A stretch of DNA of 64,000 bases from Sphingobacterium sp. UBA2700. GTDB lineage: Bacteria; Bacteroidota; Bacteroidia; Sphingobacteriales; Sphingobacteriaceae. The notes beneath the pieces were generated by a model. It searched no databases and was not told the DNA's origin. It saw nothing but the letters and a program-made list of their open reading frames with translations. The stretch lies in the NCBI GenBank assembly GCA_002354335.1, contig DELI01000029.1, forward strand, positions 161,909-225,908, given 5' to 3'. Made by a program: the position numbers and the translations under genes. This document shows positions 44,932-53,218 of the stretch, piece after piece (the first letter of the stretch is position 1; every line of letters begins with the position of its first letter).

Positions 44932-45459
44932 ATGTGTTGGAAAGAAAATTTAGCTTTTATTATCAACAATTCTGAATTTAGTGATCGACAAATATCAGCT
45001 TGGACGGGGATCTCAACCTCTGTGATAAGCAATATGAGCAATCAAAAACAAGAAAGCCTAAGAGTTGACCAATTTTTAAAACTCAAACTGCTTTTCAATG
45101 AAAATCATAGTTCGTTCCTATTACGAATATTTGGAGACAAGTATTTTAGAGAGGTAAGAAAAATTCAACCATCGAAAAATCTTACAGTGTTAGGAGAAAT
45201 TCTAACGAAGAAATTTTCGGTAGAACTAATTTCTAGAAAAGAACTAAGTCACGCAACGGGAATCGATCTTGCAAGAATAAAATACATAATCACGAAAGAA
45301 GATAAAACTATCAAAATAGATGAAATTACTAAAATCGAACTTGCATTAGGGGTTGATCTCGGCACCTTTTCTAAGTTGAGATTTCCGAACACTAAACTTA
45401 ATTCTGTGGCAAAATATAATACGCTCTTAAAGAAGTTTAAAATGGGAGAAATGAAATAA
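44932..45459 (+). CDS. Protein with two tandem helix-turn-helix-like halves
   Basis: This 175-residue protein appears internally duplicated. The first half (about 17-68: SDRQISAWTGISTSVISNMSNQKQESLRVDQFLKLKLLFNEN) and the second (about 98-148: SRKELSHATGIDLARIKYIITKEDKTIKIDEITKIELALGVD) both read as XRE-like helix-turn-helix folds, a recognition helix then a scaffold helix. It probably binds DNA as a pseudo-dimer. AT content is much higher than in the SusC gene, which suggests a different origin. There is no SD of note and no operon partner. Confidence 0.65.
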   Translation: MCWKENLAFIINNSEFSDRQISAWTGISTSVISNMSNQKQESLRVDQFLKLKLLFNENHSSFLLRIFGDKYFREVRKIQPSKNLTVLGEILTKKFSVELISRKELSHATGIDLARIKYIITKEDKTIKIDEITKIELALGVDLGTFSKLRFPNTKLNSVAKYNTLLKKFKMGEMK

Positions 45460-45566
45460 TATCGAGAGATACAAGAAAATTTGGAATGCCCACATTAAAA
45501 ACCATGTAATAGTACAACATATATTCTGATACTGAATTACAATCGTTAAAACATAAGGAATTAACG

Positions 45567-45740
45567 ATGCTTCAAACATTAAATCAAAATCGAAATACTT
45601 TAGAGCCTACAGAAGGATGCCCTGTCGAGAGGAAGAAGCTGAGACAAGCAATCTGCACTCTGCGTTCCTTCCAAGCCGCTTTCGTTCCCTCAGCGCTTAC
45701 ACCTTTTAAAACAAGTCGAAGCGCCACCCGTCTCTTATAA
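45567..45740 (+). CDS. 57-residue possible small protein
   Basis: The frame starts at an ATG with AAGGA about 8 bases upstream and reads MLQTLNQNRNTLEPTEGCPVERKKLRQAICTLRSFQAAFVPSALTPFKTSRSATRLL. It ends at the foot of a 9-base-stem hairpin (45736-45768). It is basic, with two Cys, and of no known family. It may be a true small gene or the tail of something lost. Confidence 0.35.
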   Translation: MLQTLNQNRNTLEPTEGCPVERKKLRQAICTLRSFQAAFVPSALTPFKTSRSATRLL

Positions 45741-45768
45741 AACCATTCTAATTTTCAGCGGTTTTATA
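45736..45768. terminator. AT-rich hairpin after the small ORF
   Basis: The arms TATAAAACC and GGTTTTATA pair perfectly. The stem is AT-rich and lacks a clear T tail, so termination is uncertain. Confidence 0.35.
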
Positions 45769-45826
45769 ACCAGACCTCACATAATTCCGTGTATTATATT
45801 GGTTCAATATTAATCATCTACGTATA

Positions 45827-45845
45827 CCGAAAGTTTTGCTTTCGG
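45827..45845. repeat. Small stem-loop
   Basis: The perfect 7-base arms CCGAAAG and CTTTCGG enclose TTTTG. No gene is associated; it may be a terminator for an unseen transcript. Confidence 0.35.
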
Positions 45846-46029
45846 ACACTCTTTAAAACCATCCCCTCTACATACAGCGTCTCTAAAATGAATCGTCTCA
45901 CCGAAAATTGGTCACCCTTCTCCCCTTTTTGGATGCGGTATTTCCTTTCTAAGAGTTCTTCAGTCACTTCTACTAACAAGTAACGAAATGATAGAGAATT
46001 AAAGATTTACTATGGTGCCTAATAGGAAC

Positions 46030-46180
46030 AAGATCGATTTGGAAAAAGTTATGAACATTGAATCGTAAGCTATCTAGCAACTATTGGCTACCAGCCAAAT
46101 TTCATACGCGGACAGAACTTTTGGTACCTTTCTCCACTTCAATAAGAAACCGTTCCTAACTCATACATTAATGGATTAAT
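46030..46180 (+). pseudogene. Remnant of a mobile-element primase N-terminus
   Basis: From 46071 the plus strand reads YLATIGYQPNFIRGQNFWYLSPLQ before a TAA. This matches the zinc-finger-like start of the primase at 26022 (YLSSLGHEPTRVRGDNFWYLSPLR). Just upstream, in another frame, KIDLEKVMNIES matches the IKEIDMV approach. The rest of the gene is missing. It is the wreck of a second primase gene, so a second mobilization module once stood here or was imported. Confidence 0.7.
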
Positions 46181-46207
46181 CTGATGTCGATAGGGTCGGG
46201 TGGATAT

Positions 46208-46316
46208 TTCGGATCGATTTGTGCCAGTCATTTAAGTCTGTGAGGGCCAGTTATTACGGTTCAAAATGTGTCATATGACCAGTAATGATTTAGTATATTT
46301 CGGTTCGATTGTGCCA
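46208..46316 (+). repeat. IS21-type left-end direct repeats
   Basis: TTCGGATCGATTTGTGCCA (46208-46226) and TTCGGTTCGATTGTGCCA (46299-46316) are near-identical direct repeats upstream of an istA gene, as in IS21-family ends where the transposase binds multiple sites. The outermost end may be the TG at about 46195. Confidence 0.65.
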
Positions 46317-46421
46317 CCGTCCGTCAATCATCATCTATGTCACGACTATCTGAATAGCAATAGTTTACGGTTTGATTTGTACCGCTTTCTGAGATCAATA
46401 AATTACCTTGTCGCTAAAAAA

Positions 46422-47240
46422 ATGAGCGACATGGCCAATATATTTGATCCAATGGACTTAAAACAGTTCCTTACATTACATCTTGATGGTTTGAGCAATC
46501 GTAAAATAGCCGTCATTTTGGATATTTCACGCAATACCTTAAATACCTATACCAAACTGTTCTCTGCTAGTCATTACCCTTTCACGTCTCTTCTGGAGTT
46601 GGACAATGCCGCTTTAGCTGAACTATTTTCTTCCTATACTACGATCGATACTGACCGTCACAATGAGCTGATGCTGTTTTTCGAGAGTGTAAACAAAGCC
46701 CGTCACCACCCTGGCTTCACATTTCTGCACCACTATCAGCAATATGTCGAACAGAGTAAAGATCCATATAGCTATACGCAGTTTCTAGAGCATTACCGCC
46801 GTAAATACCCTGTAGAAAAAGACTACATGAAGCTCGACCATGCTGCCGGCCAGGAAACGTTCATAGACTTTGCTGGAAAGAAGCTCCAGATTGTCGACCG
46901 TGATACAGGCGAAGTAACGATTGTTGAAGTATTTGTCGCTATTCTTCCCTATAGCCAATACACCTATGTTCAGGCATGCATGACACAAAAGCGGGCAGAC
47001 CTTATATCCTGCCGCAGGAATGCCTTGCTGTTCTTTCAGGGCGTTCCCAGAGCCATCGTATCGGACAATCTGAAATCAGCGGTCAATAGGGCCAGTAAAT
47101 ACGAAGCTGAGGTAAACCGGACCTTCAAGGACTTTGCCCGTCATTTCAACTGCGTGATCAATCCCACCCGGAGCTACGCCGCACAGGACACGGCCCTTGT
47201 GGCACTAACGAGCCGCGACTTTGTGATAGTGGTAGAGTAG
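46422..47240 (+). pseudogene. Truncated IS21-family transposase (IstA)
   Basis: From 46422 it reads MSDMANIFDPMDLKQFLTLHLDGLSNRKIAVILDISRNTLNTYTKLF, the N-terminal helix-turn-helix of IstA. The DDE catalytic domain start follows, with KLDHAAGQETFIDFAGKKLQ (first Asp) and RAIVSDNLKSAVNRASKYEAEVNRTFKDFARHFNCVINPTRSYAAQD (second Asp). After AAQD the sequence departs from the family and stops; about 240 C-terminal residues, the last acidic residue and the partner ATPase istB are missing. It is therefore inactive by itself. The frame is open further upstream (to 46266) through the end repeats, but that part is not transposase. Confidence 0.85.
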
Positions 47241-47512
47241 AAAAGTAAAATTTTAATCTTGACCCGAATTGAACAACAGCTTTTTACAAGCTACTAAATC
47301 CCTTATCCCTCTTTTTCTGCACATCGATATTAATTGCTTGGTTACATTTTAATATTTCATCTGAGCTTAAATATTCAACGCTTAGCACGTGAAAACTAAG
47401 TTGAAAATTATCTTTTTCTATTTAAGCCTAATACTATTTTTCAGAATTAGACTGTTACTCTTGATATTCAAGGGTAAATTAACGTAAATTAGGATAACCA
47501 TATATCCCGATT
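47241..47512. other. AT-rich junction ahead of the AraC gene
   Basis: No gene, tRNA or right IS end is seen. Base composition changes here from the mixed element DNA to clearly AT-rich host-like DNA, so this is a candidate boundary. Confidence 0.4.
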
Positions 47513-48379
47513 ATGAAAGCCATAGAATTTAGACTTCCAAAAGAGTTCGATAAATCATTTATTGTATTCAATGAAAAAGGCTCCCATTTTCCATGTCCGT
47601 GGCATTATCATCCAGAGTTCGAATTTGTCCTGGTAAATCGCAGTACTGGCAAACGCATGGTTGGCGACCATATAGGATATTTTGAAGCAGGAGATTTGGT
47701 CTTGATGGGGCCAGAATTACCACATGTTTGGGTAAATGATAATATCTATTTAGAGAACAAACATCACGAAGCAGCGGATGCAACAGTGATTCATTTCACT
47801 TCGGATTTTATAGGACAGGATATATTCCGTATTCCAGAATTTTCTTCTTTGATTGAAATTTTGAACTTATCTTCGCGTGGCATACATATCAAAGGGAAAG
47901 AAAGTAAGTCCATTGCAGATATTATGAATAATATGATTTTTGAAAGTGGACTAAAGCGTTTAGCTTCGATCTTTGAGATTTTTGACATTATATGCTCAAT
48001 GAGAGATTATGATCTCTTAGCAAGTCCGAATTTTAATACGAATAAAACTTCAGTAAATAGCAGACACAGCAAAATTAACAACTATATTTTAGGGAATTAC
48101 CATAAACCAATTACCTTAAAAGAAGTAGCAGATGAGGCTAATATGGCAACCACAACATTTTGCAACTTCTTTAAGGAACAATACAGAATGACTTTTGTTG
48201 AGTATGTAACTCAAATTCGAATCGGTCATTTTTGTAAATTAATTTCCGAAGATGACAAATCCATTCTAGAGGCAGCCTATATCTGTGGATTTAATAGTAT
48301 CGCTAATTTTAATCGCCAGTTTAAGAAAATTAAAGGAATGTCACCTTCTGAATTTAAAAGAACAGTAGATGTTAATTAA
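47513..48379 (+). CDS. AraC-family transcriptional regulator
   Basis: This 288-residue protein has an N-terminal cupin sensor (about 25-95: CPWHYHPEFEFVLVNRSTGKRMVGDHIGYFEAGDLVLMGPELPHVW, with the His pairs typical of metal or sugar sensing). The C-terminal double helix-turn-helix (about 190-285) reads ITLKEVADEANMATTTFCNFFKEQYRMTFVEYVTQIRI and CGFNSIANFNRQFKKIKGMSPSEFK. It probably activates the convergent catabolic operon, in response to a sugar-derived ligand (inference). Confidence 0.93.
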   Translation: MKAIEFRLPKEFDKSFIVFNEKGSHFPCPWHYHPEFEFVLVNRSTGKRMVGDHIGYFEAGDLVLMGPELPHVWVNDNIYLENKHHEAADATVIHFTSDFIGQDIFRIPEFSSLIEILNLSSRGIHIKGKESKSIADIMNNMIFESGLKRLASIFEIFDIICSMRDYDLLASPNFNTNKTSVNSRHSKINNYILGNYHKPITLKEVADEANMATTTFCNFFKEQYRMTFVEYVTQIRIGHFCKLISEDDKSILEAAYICGFNSIANFNRQFKKIKGMSPSEFKRTVDVN

Positions 48380-48389
48380 GGATTGGGCT

Positions 48390-49166
48390 CTAGGCATTGA
48401 GCCCCCCATCCATCAGAATATTTTCCCCGTTAATGTATGCACCGGCATTAGAAGATAGAAGAACGATTAGGCCTTTGATGTCATCATGGTTCGCCATTCT
48501 GCCTAAAGGGACTTTCTCACAATAATTTTCCAAGAACTTTTCATTTTGGTTATTGAATAGTCCACCTGGAGAGATACAGTTGAAACGCACTTTTTGACCA
48601 GCAAATTTCTTACACATAAACTTATTCAGATTGATCAATCCTGCATTGTGGAAGAAGTAATCAGGTGGTAAATCTCCCATCAAAGTTCCTTTGTAATTTG
48701 AATAATCTGGCCCCTTCATCCCCATCATTGAGGCAATGTTGATAACAGAACCACCTCCGGTCTCTGCCATCCAATCGGAAAGACCTCTTAAAAGGTAAAA
48801 CATTCCTGTGGCATTGATTTCCATAGACTGCCTAAACTGTTCTATATCTCCGGAATAGCCATTCATTGGTCTAGCAACTGCATTATTGATATAGATATCG
48901 ATTTTCTGATAATTTTGTTTTAAATTAAATAGGAAAGAATCGACGCTATCAGGAAATTCTTGATCTAGAGGCAACACGTTTAATCTGTCTTGATATCCAA
49001 AATGAATTTGTAATTCGGATTTTGCTCTTTTCACATTTCGGCTAGTCACCAGCACAGTAGCCCCGGCCTCCAATAAGGCTTCAACGATACATTTTCCATA
49101 ATTCCCTGCCCCGCCTGTAACAACAGCCACTTGGCCCGATAAATCAAATAGTTGATTGATGTGCAT
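48390..49166 (-). CDS. Short-chain dehydrogenase/reductase with altered active site
   Basis: This 258-residue SDR has the cofactor motif VVTGGAGNYGKCIVEALLEAG, YINNAV (NNA motif), active-site Ser in SVINIASMMG and Tyr in PDYFFHNAGLINLNKF. The invariant Lys of the YxxxK motif is Asn here (YFFHN, codon AAT), while the Tyr and the C-terminal NCISPGG motif remain. The family normally oxidises or reduces sugar or sugar-acid hydroxyls with NAD(P). Activity may be changed or lost. It is the last gene of the long leftward operon. Confidence 0.85.
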   Translation of the reverse strand: MHINQLFDLSGQVAVVTGGAGNYGKCIVEALLEAGATVLVTSRNVKRAKSELQIHFGYQDRLNVLPLDQEFPDSVDSFLFNLKQNYQKIDIYINNAVARPMNGYSGDIEQFRQSMEINATGMFYLLRGLSDWMAETGGGSVINIASMMGMKGPDYSNYKGTLMGDLPPDYFFHNAGLINLNKFMCKKFAGQKVRFNCISPGGLFNNQNEKFLENYCEKVPLGRMANHDDIKGLIVLLSSNAGAYINGENILMDGGLNA

Positions 49167-49169
49167 AAT

Positions 49170-50093
49170 CTATAAGTCTATTTTAATATTCCCCTTCTCT
49201 TTGCTTTCTAAAGCTCCTGCAATAATTCTTATCACATTTCTCGTCTTATCAAAATCCAAAGTAGGTTTTGTTTGTATCAAGCCTTTTATAAACTCTAAGA
49301 TATTCTCTTTAAACATAGAAAAGGAATTTTGGATGTCTATATGTGCCCAATCTTTTGTTCCAAATACATTCATCTGGAATGTTCCGGAGATTTCCGCAAT
49401 CAAATGGATACTGGCATAGCATGTTTGACTGATTTTTAATTGTACAATATCAAAATTCTCCTTTCCTAAATATTGAACAGATATAGGTTTCGGGTCATTC
49501 AAAAGGCTCATACATGCTTCAACCATGTGTACTCCATATTTCTTCCAATCTTTCTTGCCAACGATTGTCAACAATTGTATTTGACCCAATTTGTTAATAT
49601 TAGATTTCACAGCCATCACCTCTGCTGCATAGCGCATAGACGAACAAGACATAAGAAATCCACCCTGTTTAATATAGGCTTCATAAACCTTAAGTTCCTC
49701 CAGATCAATACATAATGGTTTATCAATAAATATGGGTACTTTAGCATCCATAAATGGTTTTGCCATTTTTAAGTGATTTTCAGGATCATCTCTACCTAAA
49801 ATAACAGCATCTACCTGATCAATCAGATCCTCAATCCTCGGCACAACGGTTTCAATTCCTCCAGAACGAGCAATACTTTTTGCAATTTCTTGATCATCGC
49901 AATAGATATGGGTTATTTTTGCCCCTGCTATACCTAAAGTATTTTGATTAGCTTCAAGATAATCAGATACAGCTGGAAATCCCGCCTTATCAATCTCTTT
50001 TCGACTGAAACGTCCATTGATAATTGCTGTCCAGGAATAAGGATGAGCATTTCCCACACTCATGCCAATCATGCCAATTTTTATCATAACCAA
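49170..50093 (-). CDS. Gfo/Idh/MocA-family oxidoreductase
   Basis: This 307-residue NAD(P)-dependent sugar oxidoreductase has an N-terminal Rossmann fold (IKIGMIGMSVGNAHPYSW, HIYCDD, DAVILGRDDPENHLKMAKPFMDAKVPIFIDKPLC). DKP stands in place of the usual EKP motif, whose Lys is catalytic. The C-terminal domain (KKYGVHMVEACMSLLND) carries the substrate-site His. It probably works on a sugar or inositol-type substrate with its AKR and SDR neighbours. It overlaps the AKR stop by about 10 bases; starts at 50093 or 50087 are possible. Confidence 0.88.
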   Translation of the reverse strand: MVMIKIGMIGMSVGNAHPYSWTAIINGRFSRKEIDKAGFPAVSDYLEANQNTLGIAGAKITHIYCDDQEIAKSIARSGGIETVVPRIEDLIDQVDAVILGRDDPENHLKMAKPFMDAKVPIFIDKPLCIDLEELKVYEAYIKQGGFLMSCSSMRYAAEVMAVKSNINKLGQIQLLTIVGKKDWKKYGVHMVEACMSLLNDPKPISVQYLGKENFDIVQLKISQTCYASIHLIAEISGTFQMNVFGTKDWAHIDIQNSFSMFKENILEFIKGLIQTKPTLDFDKTRNVIRIIAGALESKEKGNIKIDL

Positions 50094-51040
50094 CCGTTGT
50101 TATCCCATTGAGCTAGATTAAGGAATCCTTGATCTGGATAACTCAATGATTTTGCTAAAGCAACTTGTTCTTCGTTTAAATACTTGCTATTAAATATCTC
50201 CAAGGCATGATCTACGAATTCGATTTTATCGAATCCAACCAACACTGAAGATATTTCAGGAAAAGAAGCTGCAAATTTCATAGCCAATGCGACCAAATTA
50301 TCTATTTCTGAATTAAATAACTGCCTGTACTTGAGTATATGATCCTGTACGGCCCTTAATTCAGGATGTAATTGAAATGATTTATCGGTTAACAAGCCTC
50401 TCATTAATACTGAACGCCCTATTATTCCCACACCTTGTTCATACGCCTGTTTAAAATGTATTCCTTGTTTTTGATCCATGAGGTTGAAAGGTAATTGAAT
50501 CACCTTCCAAAAGCCTTTATCCAAGGCCCGTTTAGTTTCCTCTACTTCATACACCGAGATTCCAGGATACCGAATCAATCCTTCTTTCTGTAAAACCGTA
50601 AAGATCTCATAAATCTCATCGATTTCAAGCATTTCCAAGTCGGCATGATGCAACATAAAAACATCGATGTAATCAGTTTTCAACGCATTTAAAGACTCGT
50701 GAATAGATTGTCTAACGATATGCTTTAATGCGAATTTATCAGGCAAAGTACCATCGGGATTTCTAAAATGTCTGCATTTAGATGCAAGGACGATTTGCTG
50801 TCGAATTCCCTGAAAAGCTTCACCCATGATATTTTCAGATTCACCATATAATCTAGCTGTATCAAATAAAGTGATTCCTTGGTCTAAAGCATGATGTAAT
50901 AGTTTTATTGCATCTTGTTTCTGCAACATATGTTTGGCTTGAGACATTTTCAAGCCATAGGGCATGCCTATTTCTACGCCTCCAAATGCCACTTCCGAAA
51001 CCTTTAATCCTGTATTTCCTAGGTATTTATACTGCATCAA
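50084..51040 (-). CDS. Aldo/keto reductase
   Basis: This 318-residue AKR has all four catalytic residues: Asp in ITLFDTARLYG, Tyr in the same motif, Lys in IVLASKCRH and His in VFMLHHADL. C-terminal cofactor-binding residues include IIGRSVLMRGLL and ISSVLVGFD. The N-terminus MMQYKYLGNTGLKVSEVAFGGVEIG is typical. It should reduce or oxidise a sugar aldehyde or keto group in the operon's pathway; the exact substrate is unknown. Its start overlaps the HpaI-type aldolase stop by four bases (ATGA). Confidence 0.9.
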   Translation of the reverse strand: MMQYKYLGNTGLKVSEVAFGGVEIGMPYGLKMSQAKHMLQKQDAIKLLHHALDQGITLFDTARLYGESENIMGEAFQGIRQQIVLASKCRHFRNPDGTLPDKFALKHIVRQSIHESLNALKTDYIDVFMLHHADLEMLEIDEIYEIFTVLQKEGLIRYPGISVYEVEETKRALDKGFWKVIQLPFNLMDQKQGIHFKQAYEQGVGIIGRSVLMRGLLTDKSFQLHPELRAVQDHILKYRQLFNSEIDNLVALAMKFAASFPEISSVLVGFDKIEFVDHALEIFNSKYLNEEQVALAKSLSYPDQGFLNLAQWDNNGWL

Positions 51041-51840
51041 TTTTTCTCTAAATAAGATGTATTCTGTTTATTTTCATCATTCATATTAAACAACTGTATG
51101 ATGGATTGACAATAGGTCTTTAGTCCTACGACATCCGCTCCGACACTGACAAAATGATAACCCATATCGTGAAGCTCTTGCAAGTTATCAACCGTTCCAA
51201 CAGTAGCGGCAAACTTGCCGTATTTATTTGCTACGTCAGCGATTCGCTTCCGAGTTTCAGCAATCAAAGGGTTAGAGAAATCTCCAGGAGTACCAATTCC
51301 TTGACTAAAATCACCTGGACCGAAAAATAACATGTCATATCCTTCAAGTTGCGCAATTTCTTCTAATTCTTCCAAAGGCTCTGGATCTTCGATTTGTAGA
51401 ACTATAAAACGTTGTTCATTTGCTTCTTGAAGGTAGGTGTTAAAATCCTCCATCGTATATCCTCCGTCTGCATTACCCCCATCAATTGGTCGTCTACCAA
51501 TTGGATGAAATCGAGTCATATGAACAACGTCTTTAGCATCCTGTAAACTCATGATATGTGGAACCAAGATACCTGTGGCATCGAGCTCTAGCGCACGAAT
51601 ATAGTCGCTGTAACTCCCCCTAGCCACTCGAACCATTAAATCTACGTCCTGAGATTTTGAGGCCCATACATGCGATGAAATTACAGACCAGTCTTGCCCA
51701 ATATGCTCTTGATCGACCCATACACAATCAAACCCACACTTAGCAACAAGTTCTGTTACTTGCGCATCTTTTAGATTTACTTTGAAACAACTTGCTTTTT
51801 CTTTTTGACGAAGTTTCTCAAGGACTTTGCTTCTTCTCAT
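51037..51840 (-). CDS. HpcH/HpaI-type aldolase
   Basis: This 267-residue metal-dependent class II aldolase has the HpaI pattern: CGFDCVWVDQEHIG (His), VDLMVRVARG (Arg), TGILVPHIMSLQDA, FIVLQIEDPEP (metal Glu) and FFGPGDFS (metal Asp). It would split a 2-keto-3-deoxy sugar acid or similar into pyruvate and an aldehyde. It overlaps the MFS stop by four bases. With AKR, Gfo/Idh and SDR this suggests a non-phosphorylated sugar-acid pathway (inference). Confidence 0.9.
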   Translation of the reverse strand: MRRSKVLEKLRQKEKASCFKVNLKDAQVTELVAKCGFDCVWVDQEHIGQDWSVISSHVWASKSQDVDLMVRVARGSYSDYIRALELDATGILVPHIMSLQDAKDVVHMTRFHPIGRRPIDGGNADGGYTMEDFNTYLQEANEQRFIVLQIEDPEPLEELEEIAQLEGYDMLFFGPGDFSQGIGTPGDFSNPLIAETRKRIADVANKYGKFAATVGTVDNLQELHDMGYHFVSVGADVVGLKTYCQSIIQLFNMNDENKQNTSYLEKN

Positions 51841-53087
51841 ATATGTAAACTTTTATTACTCGATTTTGGAACTAAACTAAATAAGGCAAACGCACAGATA
51901 ACCATTGTTAATGCTGCAATTTGGAAAATTGCACTTAAATTAACATGAGCATCCCTTAGCACGCCAGCGGCATATATCCCTATTCCACCAATTATACATG
52001 AACAGAAATTTAAGATTCCATAACCGGTTGCAAGGTATCTTTTATCAATCATACGCTCTAATATTGGCATCATATTCGCATCAATAAATGGCCGTGTGAA
52101 TGCATAAAGAATAAAACCAATGACTGTTACCCAAACTAATCCGGTATAACTTGCTATAATAACCCCGGGAACAGCGACTAGAAAACCAATTGCAGGTAAT
52201 AGAATTCTTGCATTCTTGTTCCTTTTTGCCCAGAGATCGGCCATGGCGCCTCCTAAGATGACACCTAATAACATAGCAGTAAAGAAATAAACAGTAGAAT
52301 ATACACCAGCTTCGGTTTGGCTAAGGTCGAATTTCTCCTTGTAGTAGGTTGGAAGCCAGCCATTAACCATCCAGGATACTGCGCCTGCTAATCCCCATAT
52401 AAAAAGTAGCAAATTGAAAGCGCGATTGCTGAAAAGGGACTTAAAAGCTTCACCTAAGTTGATTGATTGTTTGGTTGTAATTTCTGCGGCTGAACCTGTA
52501 AGATCATTGCGTTTATCTTTTAATAAAACCATTAAGATAAAGGCATAAGTCACTCCAATAATGCCAAATATGCTAAAGGCATAATGCCATGTATGTGTTT
52601 CGGCAATCCAACCGCCAATGAATCCTAAACTCTGACCAATATATACTCCGCCAATATGAATTCCTGTAGCAGTGGATTTGGTGTTTCCGGGATGATATTC
52701 AACAATGAGGGCCAAGGCAGCAGGAATATAACATGCTTCACTGATACCCATTAGAGCCCTTGCCAATAACAATTCTTCAAAATTGGATGCTTGAGAAGTC
52801 AACCAGGTGACTAAAGACCATATTAATAAACTTCCAATAATGACCCTACTTCGATTGAATTTATCCGCTAGATAACCTGCAAATGGACTTGCTATACCGT
52901 AAATCCAAAGAAATACAGAGGTCAATAAACCAAACTGAGCTTCAGTCATTGGAATTTCTTCCAAGATGCTGCTACGCATCGTTGTTATCATCATTCTATC
53001 CAAGTAGTTTAAACAGCCGACCACACAAAGCATGGCAACTAATAACCAAGGATAAAAGGATTTTTTATAAATCATCATCCATATCAA
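51837..53087 (-). CDS. Major facilitator superfamily transporter
   Basis: This 416-residue MFS permease has about 12 membrane segments and the loop motif GYLADKFNRSRVI between TM2 and TM3. It opens MIWMMIYKKSFYPWLLVAMLCVVGCLNYLDRMMITTMRSSI, as in organic anion/sugar-acid symporters (the NYLDR motif is common in the hexuronate/anion:cation group). It probably imports the released sugar acid across the inner membrane. Starts at 53087 or 53075 are possible. Confidence 0.9.
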   Translation of the reverse strand: MIWMMIYKKSFYPWLLVAMLCVVGCLNYLDRMMITTMRSSILEEIPMTEAQFGLLTSVFLWIYGIASPFAGYLADKFNRSRVIIGSLLIWSLVTWLTSQASNFEELLLARALMGISEACYIPAALALIVEYHPGNTKSTATGIHIGGVYIGQSLGFIGGWIAETHTWHYAFSIFGIIGVTYAFILMVLLKDKRNDLTGSAAEITTKQSINLGEAFKSLFSNRAFNLLLFIWGLAGAVSWMVNGWLPTYYKEKFDLSQTEAGVYSTVYFFTAMLLGVILGGAMADLWAKRNKNARILLPAIGFLVAVPGVIIASYTGLVWVTVIGFILYAFTRPFIDANMMPILERMIDKRYLATGYGILNFCSCIIGGIGIYAAGVLRDAHVNLSAIFQIAALTMVICAFALFSLVPKSSNKSLHI

Positions 53088-53218
53088 TTTAGGTGAATAG
53101 TAAATGCGTTTTTAATATACGCAAATCTATAAGTAGCACCTTAATTTTATAAATGAAAATTACCCTAATCCTAATACTATCTTTCAGATAATGGTAGCAA
53201 CACAGAGCTTATTGAAAA

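Larger units (their letters stand above)
45460..46421. other. Mosaic stretch of small ORF, hairpins and gene remnants
   Basis: The stretch contains the 57-codon frame at 45567, two small hairpins (45736-45768 and 45827-45845), the primase remnant at 46071 and the left end of an IS21 element. The rest shows no gene; a 64-codon frame at 45789-45983 has no protein character. Confidence 0.5.

Noticed and set aside
45789..45983. 64-codon plus frame
   Set aside because: It has no family resemblance, and a hairpin interrupts the frame region.
46266..46421. N-terminal extension of the IstA frame
   Set aside because: It spans the IS21 end repeats; the family start is at 46422 or 46431.
7785..47240. 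Integrase or excisionase of the element
   Set aside because: No tyrosine or serine recombinase motif was seen in any large frame, so none is reported.
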